The notes beneath the pieces are model-generated. The model was given only the letters and a program-made list of their open reading frames with translations. It had not been told where the DNA came from and made no database searches. 64,000 bases of DNA from Sphingosinicella terrae. Its GTDB lineage: Bacteria; Pseudomonadota; Alphaproteobacteria; Sphingomonadales; Sphingomonadaceae. The stretch covers positions 806,001-870,000 of the forward strand of contig NZ_QDFY01000001.1 in assembly GCF_003347635.1 (NCBI RefSeq), in the 5' to 3' direction. Positions 35,296-44,452 of the stretch are shown here, piece by piece. The first letter of the stretch is position 1; each line of letters opens with the position of its first letter. The position numbers and the translations under genes were made by a program.

Positions 35296-37024
35296 AGAGG
35301 CGGCTCAGCACCCAGGCGGTGACGAAGATGGCGAGCAGCGACAGCGGCAGCCCGACCTTCGGATAGTCGCGGAACCGGTAATTGCCCGGCCGCATGACGA
35401 TCAGATTGTTCTGGTGGCCGATCGGGGTGAGGAAGTCGCACGAGGACCCGATCAGCACGGCGAGCAGGGCGGCATCCGGATCGATGCCGAGCGCCGCCGC
35501 AGCGCCGACTCCGACCTGCGCCATCACCAGCGCGGTGGCGATGTTGTTGAGGAAAACGGTCAGCAGCATCGTCACCCCGACGATCACCGCCAGCATCACG
35601 AACAACGGGGCGCCCGCCAGCAGCCAGCCCAAGGCGGCGGCGATCGCATCGCTGCCGCCGGCCTCGTCGAACGCCCGCCCCACCGGGATCATGCCCGCCA
35701 GCAGCACCAGCACCGGGATGTCGACCGAGCGATAGGCCTCGTCCGCCGGAAGCAGGCGCAGCAGGCAGATGGCCAGCGCCGCGCCGATGAAGGCGGCGGT
35801 GGTCTCGATTCCGATCGACGCCAGCAGCACGGCGGCCGCATAGATGGCGACGACGAGCAGCGCCGGCCGCCCCGGCTTGACCGGCGCCGCCTCCTGCTCG
35901 ACCTCGAGCAGGCGCGCCTGGCGGACGAGCTCGGCGAGGGCCTCGGGCTCGCCCCTCAGGTAGAGCTGGTCGCCCGCCTCGATGAGATTGGTCTGCAGCG
36001 GCCGCCGCAGCCGCGCGGCGCGCGGGCCGGCCGCGACGAGCTCGACGGCGCCGCCGGTGCGGGCGCCGATCGCACCATAATCCTGGCCGATCAAGGACGA
36101 GCCGTGGATCACCGTCACATGCGAGGAGATGGTGTCCGGACGGTCGCCGGCGACGTCGGCGAACAGATCGGCACCTTCCGCCACCTTCCAGGGATAGTCG
36201 CGGCTCATCACCAGCAGCCGGTCGTCATGGAAAAGCAGGGCATCGGGCTCCAGCTTCGCGCGCTGGCCCTCCCGCAACACCGCGAGCATCACCGCCCCCG
36301 CCTCGCGCAGCCTTTCGCGCATCTGCCCGACGCGCATCTGCCCCAGGGTCGCGGCAATGGGCAGAGAGAGCTCGAAGACCAGCACCCGATGGGTGGGGCC
36401 GGACTCGACCTCGCCCTGCCGGCGAGGTGCGAGTCGCCAGCCGAACAGGGTCAGATAGGCCAGCCCGGCCAAAGCGAGCGCGCCACCGGCCGGAGTCATG
36501 TCGAACATGCCGAAGGGCGCGCCGACCGTGTCCTCGCGGACCGACGAAATGATCAGGTTGGCGGGCGTGCCGATCAGCGTGGTCATCCCGCCGAGAATGG
36601 TGGCGAAGGCGAGCGGCATCAGCACCGCGCCCGCCGGCAGATCGTGATCGCGGGCGACGTTGAGCGCGATCGGCATGGTGATGGCCAGCGCCGCGATGTT
36701 GTTCATGAACGCCGAGAGCAGGGCACCCATGAGCAGGACGCCGCCGATACGGACGCTGGCGAAGCGGGACCTCGGCACGAACAGACGCGTCATCGCCTGG
36801 GCGGCGCCGCTATATTCGACCGCGCGGCCGACGACCAGGACGGCGGCGACGATGATGACCGCGGGCGAGCCGAAGCCGGCGAGCGCCTCCTCGAGCGATA
36901 CCAGGCCGGTGACCCAGGCCAGCAACAGGATGATCAGCGCCACCGCGTCTGGCCGCAGCCGATCGCTGATGAACAGAGCGAGCGCCAGCAGCATGATCGC
37001 CGAACTGAGGAAGGCGTCGCTCAT
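35288..37024 (-). CDS. SLC13/DASS-family permease with two TrkA-C domains
   Basis: A 578-residue inner-membrane transporter with about eleven helices split by two cytoplasmic TrkA-C domains (near residues 205-380). The two substrate-binding hairpins carry GTPANLIIS and SSCDFLTPIGHQNN. Relatives carry sulfate, silicate or dicarboxylates; the TrkA-C type is often suggested for sulfate. Start at ATG 37024. First gene of the long leftward set ending with DUF1178. Confidence 0.88.
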   Translation of the reverse strand: MSDAFLSSAIMLLALALFISDRLRPDAVALIILLLAWVTGLVSLEEALAGFGSPAVIIVAAVLVVGRAVEYSGAAQAMTRLFVPRSRFASVRIGGVLLMGALLSAFMNNIAALAITMPIALNVARDHDLPAGAVLMPLAFATILGGMTTLIGTPANLIISSVREDTVGAPFGMFDMTPAGGALALAGLAYLTLFGWRLAPRRQGEVESGPTHRVLVFELSLPIAATLGQMRVGQMRERLREAGAVMLAVLREGQRAKLEPDALLFHDDRLLVMSRDYPWKVAEGADLFADVAGDRPDTISSHVTVIHGSSLIGQDYGAIGARTGGAVELVAAGPRAARLRRPLQTNLIEAGDQLYLRGEPEALAELVRQARLLEVEQEAAPVKPGRPALLVVAIYAAAVLLASIGIETTAAFIGAALAICLLRLLPADEAYRSVDIPVLVLLAGMIPVGRAFDEAGGSDAIAAALGWLLAGAPLFVMLAVIVGVTMLLTVFLNNIATALVMAQVGVGAAAALGIDPDAALLAVLIGSSCDFLTPIGHQNNLIVMRPGNYRFRDYPKVGLPLSLLAIFVTAWVLSRLYG

Positions 37025-37162
37025 CGCGCCAATTAGAGCAGGTACATGGCGGCGATGAAACCCGGTTTTCTAGCGGGGCCGGCGCGGGCGCTCGGCCCGG
37101 TCGCGGCCCGCCCGAGGCGAACCAATCGCTCGCCCATCGGTTGAAGCGGAGAGGAGAAGGCG

Positions 37163-37351
37163 ATGACCAAGGACGACAAGTTCGGCACGACCCCCGATAG
37201 CCGGATCAACAAAGCCGGGACCAGCGAGGGCAAGCAGGATTTCGAGATAGCCGGGAATGTACGCGAGAAGGGCCAGAAATCCTCGCCGGGCGACCGCGAC
37301 CGCGGCGAGCGGGCCGATACCGACCGCGCCACCGCTGAGGATCGCGGCTGA
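37163..37351 (+). CDS. small charged hypothetical protein (62 aa)
   Basis: A 62-residue highly hydrophilic protein with many Lys, Asp, Arg and Gly (GTSEGKQDFEIAGNVREKG), probably disordered. AGGAGAAGGCG precedes the ATG. Similar small hydrophilic proteins are stress-induced in other alphaproteobacteria, but no family is assigned. Confidence 0.6.
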   Translation: MTKDDKFGTTPDSRINKAGTSEGKQDFEIAGNVREKGQKSSPGDRDRGERADTDRATAEDRG

Positions 37352-37443
37352 CCGGACTGCGCTCCGGCCAGAGCGACGATGCCGATGGGAAAGTGGCGCG
37401 GGCGGTTGACACCCTCGCCGTTCCCGCCCATTTCCGCGCCTCC

Positions 37444-37517
37444 GGCCCGATGGCGGAGTGGTTACGCAGAGGACTGCAAATCCTTGCACGCCGGTTCGAT
37501 TCCGGCTCGGGCCTCCA
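37444..37517 (+). tRNA. tRNA-Cys (anticodon GCA)
   Basis: 74 bases with encoded CCA. Acceptor GGCCCGA pairs with TCGGGCC; the anticodon arm has AGGA / TCCT around the GCA loop CTGCAAA; T arm GCCGG-TTCGATT-CCGGC. Anticodon GCA reads UGC/UGU. Confidence 0.97.
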
Positions 37518-37585
37518 CCTCTTTGCGCGCACGAACGCATGCCCCGGGCGGCATGCGGCGACTTCTGAAGCGTCGGGCTGCGCCG

Positions 37586-38011
37586 CTACCGGACCTTCCC
37601 AGGCGCGGCGCCAAGGCTTGTGAGATAGTCGATCAGCTGCCGGCGGCGGGCGTCGTCGGCCAGCCCGGCAAAGGCCATCCGGTTGCCGGGAACCGTGCCG
37701 CGCGGATCGGCAAGGAAGCGGTCGAGCGTCTCGGGCGTCCAGACGATGCCGCTGTCACGCATCGCCGGCGAGTAAGCGAAATCGGGAAGCGACCCGGCCC
37801 CGCGCCCGACGACGCCGTGCAGCGTCGGACCGAGCCGGTTCTGGCCGGGCCCGATCGTGTGGCAGGTGGAGCAGATGGCGAAAGCCGATGACGGCGGCGC
37901 CTGTCCGCCCGGGCCCGGCGGCGGCGAAGGCTGGTCGGCGCCGCCGCAGCCGGCGAGCGCGAAGGCGATGGCGAGCGGGACCGGCAGCGGCCGACGACGG
38001 GACGGCTCCAT
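37586..38011 (-). CDS. class I c-type cytochrome lipoprotein
   Basis: A 141-residue periplasmic cytochrome. A signal with lipobox LAGC (Cys at about 24) and a proline-rich linker precede one haem-binding CSTCH motif. The likely axial Met lies in GNRMAFAGL. GPTLHGVVGR is typical of this class. It may shuttle electrons to a terminal oxidase; no oxidase is nearby. Start ATG 38011. Confidence 0.88.
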   Translation of the reverse strand: MEPSRRRPLPVPLAIAFALAGCGGADQPSPPPGPGGQAPPSSAFAICSTCHTIGPGQNRLGPTLHGVVGRGAGSLPDFAYSPAMRDSGIVWTPETLDRFLADPRGTVPGNRMAFAGLADDARRRQLIDYLTSLGAAPGKVR

Positions 38012-38263
38012 TCTTCCTCCCTCGGTTGAGCGAATCGTGCATATCATGTTCGTCGACAGATCGGCGCAGCCAGTCAGGCCTGGCCGATCCGATTCCTTGC
38101 CTGGGTCAGTCCGTATGGCCGAGAGGCGGAAGTCGAGACGATAGCGGCCGCCGTCCGCGAACGCGTTCATGCCATGACGGGCGCCGGAAAGGTACCAAGC
38201 CGCGCCCGATTCCCCGGCGCCCCTTGAAGCCCGGTCGGATATCGTCTCTGCCGGAGCGCGACG

Positions 38264-39220
38264 ATGACGATGAATCAGGCCGGGCCCACCATGAACGACG
38301 ACTTCAACCTACGTCGCGCCGCGGAGCAGGTTCGCGCGGTCCTTGGCGGCGCGATCCGCCCGCCGCAGGTCAGGGCCTTCTTCCATGAGCCGACCTTCAG
38401 CGCGAGCTACGTCGTCCACGATTCCGAGACGAAGGCTGCCGCCATCATCGACAGCGTCCTCGACTTCGACCCGGCGTCCGGCCGGACCAGCGGCGACGCG
38501 GCGGATGCGATGATCGCCTACGTGCGGCAGGAAGGCCTCAAGGTGGAATGGCTGCTGGAGACGCACGTCCATGCCGACCATCTGTCTGCCGCGCCCTATC
38601 TGCACAAGAGGCTCGGCGGACTGCTGGCGATCGGCGCCGATATCGTCGCCGTCCAGGTCAACTTCGGCAGGATCTTCAACGAAGCCGCCGACTTCGCGCG
38701 CGACGGCTCGCAGTTCGACCGGCTGCTGCGCGACGGCGACATGCTGATGATCGGCGGCATTCCGCTGATCGCGCTGCACGTTCCCGGCCATACGCCGGCC
38801 GACATGGCCTATGTGATCGGAGACGCCGTCTTCACCGGAGACACGATCTTCATGCCCGATTACGGCTCGGCCCGCGCCGATTTCCCGGGCGGCGACGCCC
38901 GCACGCTCTATCGATCAGTGCGGCGCCTGATGAAGCTTCCGGACGAGTGCCGGGTCTTCCTTTGCCACGACTACAAGACGCCCGGCCGCGAAGAATTTGC
39001 CTGGGAAACCACCATGCTGGCCGAGCGCCTGGGCAATATCCATCTCCACGAGGACGTTTCCGAGGACGCGTTCGTGGAGATGCGCACCCGGCGCGACGCG
39101 ACCCTTTCGGTGCCGAAGCTCATCCTGCCCGCGATCCAGGTCAACATGCGTGGCGGCCGTCCGCCCGAGCCCGAGGCGAACGGGGTGAGCTATCTCAAGG
39201 TTCCGCTCGACCTTCTTTGA
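38264..39220 (+). CDS. MBL-fold persulfide dioxygenase-like (Blh-type) hydrolase
   Basis: A 318-residue metallo-beta-lactamase-fold protein of the ETHE1/Blh group. The metal motif is THVHADHLSAA, with further ligands in HVPGHTPAD, FTGDTIF and LCHDYKTPG. Blh/ETHE1 enzymes oxidise glutathione persulfide to sulfite. The next gene is a TauE/SafE exporter, which fits export of the sulfite formed. Start may be ATG 38264, 38270 or 38291; GGAG precedes the first. Confidence 0.88.
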   Translation: MTMNQAGPTMNDDFNLRRAAEQVRAVLGGAIRPPQVRAFFHEPTFSASYVVHDSETKAAAIIDSVLDFDPASGRTSGDAADAMIAYVRQEGLKVEWLLETHVHADHLSAAPYLHKRLGGLLAIGADIVAVQVNFGRIFNEAADFARDGSQFDRLLRDGDMLMIGGIPLIALHVPGHTPADMAYVIGDAVFTGDTIFMPDYGSARADFPGGDARTLYRSVRRLMKLPDECRVFLCHDYKTPGREEFAWETTMLAERLGNIHLHEDVSEDAFVEMRTRRDATLSVPKLILPAIQVNMRGGRPPEPEANGVSYLKVPLDLL

Positions 39221-39246
39221 TCGGAGGGCCAAGCAGGGGCGCTGAG

Positions 39247-40026
39247 ATGCTCGACACCGCCCAATATCTGCTCGGCGCCGGCTCGGGTCTGCTGGTCGGC
39301 TTCGTCCTGGCGCTGGTCGGCGGCGGCGGCTCGATCCTCGCCGTCCCGCTGATGGTGTATCTGGTCGGCGTCCCGAACCCGCACGTGGCAATCGGAACGA
39401 GCGCATTGGCCGTCGCCGTCAATGCCGCGACCGGTCTCGCCAGCCATATCCGCCACGGCAACGTGAAATGGCAATGCGCGTTCGTCTTCGCCGCGGCCGG
39501 AATGGTCGGCGCGCTGGCGGGATCGACGGCGGGCAAGGCGTTCGACGGCGAGAAGCTGCTCTTCCTGTTCGCGCTCGTCATGCTCCTCGTCGGGGCGATG
39601 ATGGTCCGCGGGCGCCATCGCGCCGGTGATCCCCTGGTGGTGCTCGGAAGGCATAATGCGGCGAAGCTGGCGGGCTTCGGCGCCGGCACCGGCCTGTTCT
39701 CCGGCTTCTTCGGCATCGGCGGCGGATTCCTGATCGTCCCGGGTCTGATCGCCGCGACCGGAATGCCGATGATCAATGCCGTCGCCTCATCGCTCGTCGC
39801 CGTCGCGGCGTTCGGGCTCACCACCTCGCTCAATTATGCCGCCTCCGGCCTCGTAGACGGATGGCTGGCTCTGACCTTCATCGGCGGCGGCGTCGTCGGC
39901 GGCCTGTTCGGCGCGCAGGCCGCGAGAAGGCTGTCCGCGAGCCGCGGCCGCCTCAGCCTGGCCTTCGCCGGACTCATCTTCGTCGTGGCGATCTACATGC
40001 TGTGGAGGAGCTATTCGGCCTGGTAG
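39247..40026 (+). CDS. TauE/SafE family sulfite exporter-like permease
   Basis: A 259-residue membrane protein with about eight helices in two repeats. The family features are VLALVGGGGSILAVPLMVYL and GLFSGFFGIGGGFLIVPGL. Found beside the Blh-type dioxygenase with 26 bases between, forming a probable hydrogen sulfide/persulfide detoxification pair. Substrate is inferred from the neighbour. Confidence 0.88.
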   Translation: MLDTAQYLLGAGSGLLVGFVLALVGGGGSILAVPLMVYLVGVPNPHVAIGTSALAVAVNAATGLASHIRHGNVKWQCAFVFAAAGMVGALAGSTAGKAFDGEKLLFLFALVMLLVGAMMVRGRHRAGDPLVVLGRHNAAKLAGFGAGTGLFSGFFGIGGGFLIVPGLIAATGMPMINAVASSLVAVAAFGLTTSLNYAASGLVDGWLALTFIGGGVVGGLFGAQAARRLSASRGRLSLAFAGLIFVVAIYMLWRSYSAW

Positions 40027-40377
40027 CGCCGCGCGCCGCCGCCGGGTGAAGGAGAGCCGACTCGACAAACCAAATGCCGCCCGGCGCGACGGCAGCGGGC
40101 GGGATGGGCGAACGCCCCACCGCTCCGCCCCATCCGGCTCAAACCCATTGACATCCCGAAGGGAACCGCCTCGACTGGACTTCCACGTGCCGCCGGCGGG
40201 GAGCGACGGACGATGCCGCCTGCGGCAAAGCCGGCGGCCCGCTCCGCCTCCCTTTGCGGTTGGCATTCCAGATAGCGCGCCGAGCGTCGCTGATTCGAAG
40301 AGAAGAATGTCTATGGTCCCGAGAAGCCTGACGGTCGCCCTTCACGCTCCGCCTGCCCCTACGTCAGAGGCGGCGCG

Positions 40378-41382
40378 ATGATACCGACGATGCTGGCCGC
40401 GGCGATGCTCGCCGGATTGTCCGTGCCGCCGACGCCGCCGCCCTCCCCTTCGGGCTCCTGCCCGGCGCTGGAGGCGATGCAAAGCGAGGGCGAGGCCGAG
40501 ACGCTGGTGCAGGAGGCGGCGCAGGCGATGGCGGTCCGCGATCATGCCCAAGCGGAGGCACTGGCGCGCCGGGCGCTAGCGAGCGAAAGCGGTGACGTGG
40601 CGCGGGCGCGGGCCCTGCGCCTGCTGATCGACCTGCAGCTGCCATCCGGCGATCTCGCACCCTACGAGACCATCCTCGACTGCGACAGCCTGCAGGGCGA
40701 CGCCTGGACCCACGCCCGGGCATGGCTCGCCTATCGACAGGGCCGCTACGCCGATGCGGTCCGGCTGCTGCAGCCATTGGCGCGGCCGCGCCACCACAGC
40801 TTGCCGCGCTGGTCGATCGTGCACGAGGACCTCGGCGACGCCTTTGCGCGTCTCGGCCGGATGGCCGATGCCCATGCCCAATGGCGGATCGCGCTGGCCA
40901 CCGATTACGATCCGGGACCCACCGGCTGGGATCGGGCGGCGCTCGTGCGCAAGCTGGATCAGGCCGCGGCAGCGCCGGAAGGAGCGCCGGCGATGCTCCC
41001 GCTTCAATATTATGACGACGCCGCCTCCATCCTCGACGCGACGTCGGTGCGGCGAACCGACGCGGGCGTTCGCTATTCGAAGCTGGTCCTGCTGCAGGCC
41101 GACGAAAATGGCGGCTCCTACGGCATCGACAGCTGGGAAGTCCGCTGCGACGCTCCCGAAGCGCGCGTGCTTTCGGTGAGGTCGTTCGGCGCCTCCGGCG
41201 ACCTCGTGCGGACGGTCGACGAGCCGGCGCCCTGGCGGCGGGACCTGCCCGGCGAGCCATGGCGTCCGACCGAGCGGGCCCTGGTCTGCGCGATGGCGGA
41301 GGGATCGCGGCTGGCGCCGCGCCGGCGCAGCGACGCCGAGCTGCTGCGCGCCTATCGGGCCGGAGAGACCTTGTTCGACTGA
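40378..41382 (+). CDS. exported TPR-containing protein, unknown function
   Basis: A 334-residue protein with a short signal peptide, TPR-like helices (AVRDHAQAEALARRAL; LGRMADAHAQWRIALA) and a C-terminal beta domain resembling the surface-adhesin-E/DUF4124-adjacent type (GVRYSKLVLLQADENGG, then VRCDAPEARVLSVRSF). Function unknown. The gap before it, 40027-40377, holds no gene that I can support; an open frame there lacks a ribosome site. Confidence 0.65.
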   Translation: MIPTMLAAAMLAGLSVPPTPPPSPSGSCPALEAMQSEGEAETLVQEAAQAMAVRDHAQAEALARRALASESGDVARARALRLLIDLQLPSGDLAPYETILDCDSLQGDAWTHARAWLAYRQGRYADAVRLLQPLARPRHHSLPRWSIVHEDLGDAFARLGRMADAHAQWRIALATDYDPGPTGWDRAALVRKLDQAAAAPEGAPAMLPLQYYDDAASILDATSVRRTDAGVRYSKLVLLQADENGGSYGIDSWEVRCDAPEARVLSVRSFGASGDLVRTVDEPAPWRRDLPGEPWRPTERALVCAMAEGSRLAPRRRSDAELLRAYRAGETLFD

Positions 41383-41410
41383 CCCGCCGCGCGTCAGCAG
41401 GCTGAGCCGG

Positions 41411-42271
41411 CTAACTTGATATGTCCGCTGATTTCCGGGCAACGATCTTCCAGCAGGCCGCGACGAACCGGACCTCCGCTCCATCAACATAGCCGTCGAA
41501 AGCAGGGAGCACCGCGTCCACGATGCGGGAACGGATCGCTTCGTCGGCCCCCTGCAGGAACAATCCGACCGGGCCGAGCCGCGTGACATAGGAAGCCAGG
41601 CCCGATCTCGGGAAGGCGCAGGCGAAGTCGACCGCTTCGATGCCGATGTCGCTCCAGCCCGCCTGCGCGAGAATGAGGCGCACGCGTGCCGGATCGGCGA
41701 AAGCGAACTGCCCGGGTCCGTCCTTCTTCCGGGGCGGAAGCTGGGGCAAGAGCGGCGCGGCGGCGCGCTCGGCGGTGGTCATGAAGGCATTCTCCTCCGG
41801 GCCGCGCCAGACGAGAAGGGTGAGCGCGCCGCCGCGCTGTGCGGATCGCCTGACATTGGCGAAGGCGGCGACCGGATCGCGGAAGAACATCACGCCGAAG
41901 CGCGAGACGATCAGATCGAAGGTATCCGGCGCGAACGCGTAGGTCTCGGCGTCGCCCTCGGCGAAGGCAGCTCGGGCCTGCGCCTGCCCGGCGCGGTCCC
42001 GTGCGCGGGCGATCATCGGCGCCGAAATGTCGACGCCCAGGCATTGGCCGGCGGGGGCGAGCCGGCGGGCAATGGCGAGGGTGGTGCTGCCGGTGCCGCA
42101 GCCAACGTCGAGCACGCGCCGCGCCTGCGCGCGGGCGGCGACCTCGGCCAGCCAGTGCTCGATCGGCTCGAAAGCCGTATCGAGCAGCGCCTGCTGGTCC
42201 ACCCAGGCGCGCCCGGCGGCGCCGTTCCACAAAGCCGACTGATCCTGTTCCATCCGTCCGGAGCTCTCCAT
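41411..42271 (-). CDS. class I SAM-dependent methyltransferase
   Basis: A 286-residue methyltransferase. The SAM motif is VLDVGCGTGSTTLAIA, followed by GVDISAPMI and AEGDAETYAF. The fold continues through FGVMFFRDPVAAFANVRR. The acceptor is unknown. ATG 42271 is chosen; GTG 42280 and ATG 42253 are possible. Divergent from a MerR-family gene, with an operator-like palindrome between, so it is the probable regulated target. Confidence 0.82.
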   Translation of the reverse strand: MESSGRMEQDQSALWNGAAGRAWVDQQALLDTAFEPIEHWLAEVAARAQARRVLDVGCGTGSTTLAIARRLAPAGQCLGVDISAPMIARARDRAGQAQARAAFAEGDAETYAFAPDTFDLIVSRFGVMFFRDPVAAFANVRRSAQRGGALTLLVWRGPEENAFMTTAERAAAPLLPQLPPRKKDGPGQFAFADPARVRLILAQAGWSDIGIEAVDFACAFPRSGLASYVTRLGPVGLFLQGADEAIRSRIVDAVLPAFDGYVDGAEVRFVAACWKIVARKSADISS

Positions 42272-42320
42272 TCCCGTCACCCTTCGCTTGCCGCTGGATT
42301 GCGATTCGTGGAGGATGCCA

Positions 42321-42338
42321 CTTCAAGCCCACTTGAGG
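42321..42338. promoter_or_regulatory. MerR-type operator between methyltransferase and merR
   Basis: CTTCAAGCC-CACTTGAGG is an imperfect dyad with TCAAG/CTTGA arms. On the minus strand it lies inside the 19-base spacer after TTGACC (TTGACCTCAAG...), the long spacing that MerR regulators act on. The -10 for that spacing reads CATCCT, a weak match. Confidence 0.5.
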
Positions 42339-42346
42339 TCAAGGCC

Positions 42347-42814
42347 ATGCGCGATCTGGACATAAGCGAAGTAGCGAAGCGATCCGGCGTGCCGGCTTCG
42401 GCGCTCCGCTTCTATGAGGAGAAGGGGCTGATCGCCTCGATCGGACGACGGGGCCTGAAGCGGCTGTTCGATCCCGGCGTGCTGGAGCGGCTGGCGCTCA
42501 TCGCGGTGGGAAGGACGGCCGGCTTCTCGTTGGACGAGATCGCCTCGATGTTTGCGCCGGACGGGCGGCCGAGCCTGGACCGGGAGAGGCTCAGGGCCAA
42601 GGCGGACGAGATCGACCGGACGATCCGCAGGCTCGGCGCGATGCGCGACGGGCTGCGCCATGCGGCAGCCTGCCCGGCGCCGCGGCATGTCGAATGTCCC
42701 ACATTCCAGCGGATCTTGCGGGAGGCGAGCCGGCCAGGCTCGACCCGGCCTGGACGGGGCTCCTTACACCAACCCCCTCGCCGTCATCCTGGCAAGAGCC
42801 AGGATCTCCCTTGA
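42347..42814 (+). CDS. MerR-family transcriptional regulator
   Basis: A 155-residue regulator. ISEVAKRSGVPASALRFYEE is the helix-turn-helix with the MerR wing GLKRLFDPGVLERL, then a coiled-coil. The C-terminal CPAPRHVECPTFQRIL has two cysteines but not the CxxCxC cluster of SoxR, so a redox or metal signal is possible but not shown. The last residues (HPGKSQDLP) are coded inside the 42781-42859 repeat, so the native end may have been replaced. Divergent from the methyltransferase gene. Confidence 0.82.
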   Translation: MRDLDISEVAKRSGVPASALRFYEEKGLIASIGRRGLKRLFDPGVLERLALIAVGRTAGFSLDEIASMFAPDGRPSLDRERLRAKADEIDRTIRRLGAMRDGLRHAAACPAPRHVECPTFQRILREASRPGSTRPGRGSLHQPPRRHPGKSQDLP

Positions 42815-42859
42815 CCTTGCGAAGGTGAAGAGAGATTCCAGCCTGCGCTGGAATGACGG
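42781..42859. repeat. 79-base palindromic repeat (MITE/REP-like)
   Basis: CCGTCATCCTGGCAAGAGCC and its counterpart at 42840-42859 form the ends of an imperfect palindrome, each arm with an inner hairpin (CCTGGCAAGAGCCAGG; CCAGCCTGCGCTGG). The centre is about 19 bases. Similar GTCAT...ATGAC elements are common repeats in alphaproteobacteria. It carries the merR stop codon. Confidence 0.65.
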
Positions 42860-42883
42860 ATGGGATGGCCGCGGCGGCCCCCT

Positions 42884-44452
42884 TCACTCTCCCGCCCTCT
42901 CCTCCAGCGCCGCGATAAGCCTTGCCATATTGGCGATGTAGGTGGCGGTGGAGATGCCGGTGACAGGCCGGTCGGTCGGATGCGGCGAGGTATCGGAGGC
43001 ATCGCCGACATGGGTGGTGCGATAGTCGCCCGGCGCCACCTCGGCCGGCGCCGGACCGCGATACGGATGACTGGTGGCGCGCAGCGGCGTCGGCCAATAA
43101 CCCTGGGGGTTGAGCGCGGCGATGATCTCCGCGGGTGAGCCGCCGCCGCCGGCATTGAGGTCGGAGCCGGCCTCGACGCGAGTCACCATGAAGCGCGGCA
43201 GCGGCGAGGCGGCGGGCGCGTAGAGGGGGGAGGTCGCGCGAAGGCGCTCGCCCGGCGTGCGCCGCAATTCCTCATATTCCCGGCGCATGGCGGCGACGTC
43301 GATCGCGCGGAAGGCCGAATAGTGGCCGATCGTCGCTTCCGGGCTGTAGTCCCAATAATATTCGCCGTTGCGCGCATTGGAGCCGCGGCGGTGGACGTAG
43401 ATCGGGCGATTGGTGCCGATTTCCACGAAGGTCGGGAAAGCGCGGCCTTCGCGGACCTGCCCTGCCGGAAGACGGACCGTCTCCAGCCAGTCGAGCGCCT
43501 CGGGGACGCGGGCGAGGAAACGGCTGTCGCCGGTCAACCGGTAGAAATCCAAGAGCTGGCGGATGTTGGACGCGGTGGTGTGGGTCGAGAGCGCCCGCGG
43601 CTCGTAGCTGCGCGCCGCTTCCGGCTGCAGAGTCTCCAGGCTGTGCTGCAGGCCCCAGCCGGGCTGTTCGGGACCGCCCTGGGTGACGATGAAGGCATTC
43701 ATGCCGCGGGTGATCGCGTCGCGGACCCGCTCGCCGCCGAGCGTCTGCCAGACCAAAAGGAGGAAGCGCAGATTTTCCGCCGCCACTTCGTCGTTGAAGG
43801 TGATCAGGCGGGCATAATCGGGCGCGTCCGGATCCGGCGGCCAACGCTGCGGCCAGCCGCCGATCGGATATTGGCTGTCGAGCACGAAGCCGACCGCCCG
43901 ATCGAGGGCAGGCCGGAATCGCGGATCGTTCTTCTCGAGATAGAGGCGCAGCAGGAAGATCCCGGCCTCGACCGTGCCGGCATCGTCGAATGTGGCGTCG
44001 TCGGCCGGATGGTGGAATTCGGACATCCGCCAGGCGTTGCGGCCGATCGTCTCGTACCATCGCCGCGTCGATTCCGGCCCGCCGAAATCGATGAAATAGC
44101 CCCAGCCGCCGCTGCGATGCTGGCCGCGGACCAGGGCCTGTCCGACCTGCTCGGCGGCGCGATAATAATATTCGTCGCCGGTCGCGTGGTAGGCGTCGAG
44201 GAAGAGCTGGCCCATCGTCGCCGTGCCCGGCGGCTGGATCCAGATCATCGTCGAAAACGCCTCAGCCTCGCCCCAGCGGCGCGACATGTCGGGCAGATAG
44301 GCCCAGAGATAGCCGCCTTCGGCCGCCACCTCCTCGACCATGAAGGTGGTCGCCCAGCGCATCGTCCTCTCGATCTCGTCGCGGCTCTGCCCGGACGCCG
44401 GCACGGCGGCGAGCAGGCCGACCGAGAAAAGAAGCAGCAGGCGCGCGATCAT
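42884..44452 (-). CDS. pectate lyase, PL10 family
   Basis: A 522-residue secreted enzyme that cleaves polygalacturonate by beta-elimination. Signal peptide (LLLLFSVGLLAAVPASG). The catalytic toroid shows STMIWIQPPG, TFDDAGT near 154 and YPIGGWPQRWPPD near 195, the last typical of PL10. The C-terminal part, from about 400, is less conserved. Last gene of the leftward set; its start overlaps the esterase stop by four bases. Confidence 0.85.
   Translation of the reverse strand: MIARLLLLFSVGLLAAVPASGQSRDEIERTMRWATTFMVEEVAAEGGYLWAYLPDMSRRWGEAEAFSTMIWIQPPGTATMGQLFLDAYHATGDEYYYRAAEQVGQALVRGQHRSGGWGYFIDFGGPESTRRWYETIGRNAWRMSEFHHPADDATFDDAGTVEAGIFLLRLYLEKNDPRFRPALDRAVGFVLDSQYPIGGWPQRWPPDPDAPDYARLITFNDEVAAENLRFLLLVWQTLGGERVRDAITRGMNAFIVTQGGPEQPGWGLQHSLETLQPEAARSYEPRALSTHTTASNIRQLLDFYRLTGDSRFLARVPEALDWLETVRLPAGQVREGRAFPTFVEIGTNRPIYVHRRGSNARNGEYYWDYSPEATIGHYSAFRAIDVAAMRREYEELRRTPGERLRATSPLYAPAASPLPRFMVTRVEAGSDLNAGGGGSPAEIIAALNPQGYWPTPLRATSHPYRGPAPAEVAPGDYRTTHVGDASDTSPHPTDRPVTGISTATYIANMARLIAALEERAGE

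Noticed and set aside
40046-40381. 111-codon open frame ahead of the TPR gene
   Set aside because: No ribosome site and Arg/Pro-rich sequence; the ATGA overlap with the next gene is not enough.
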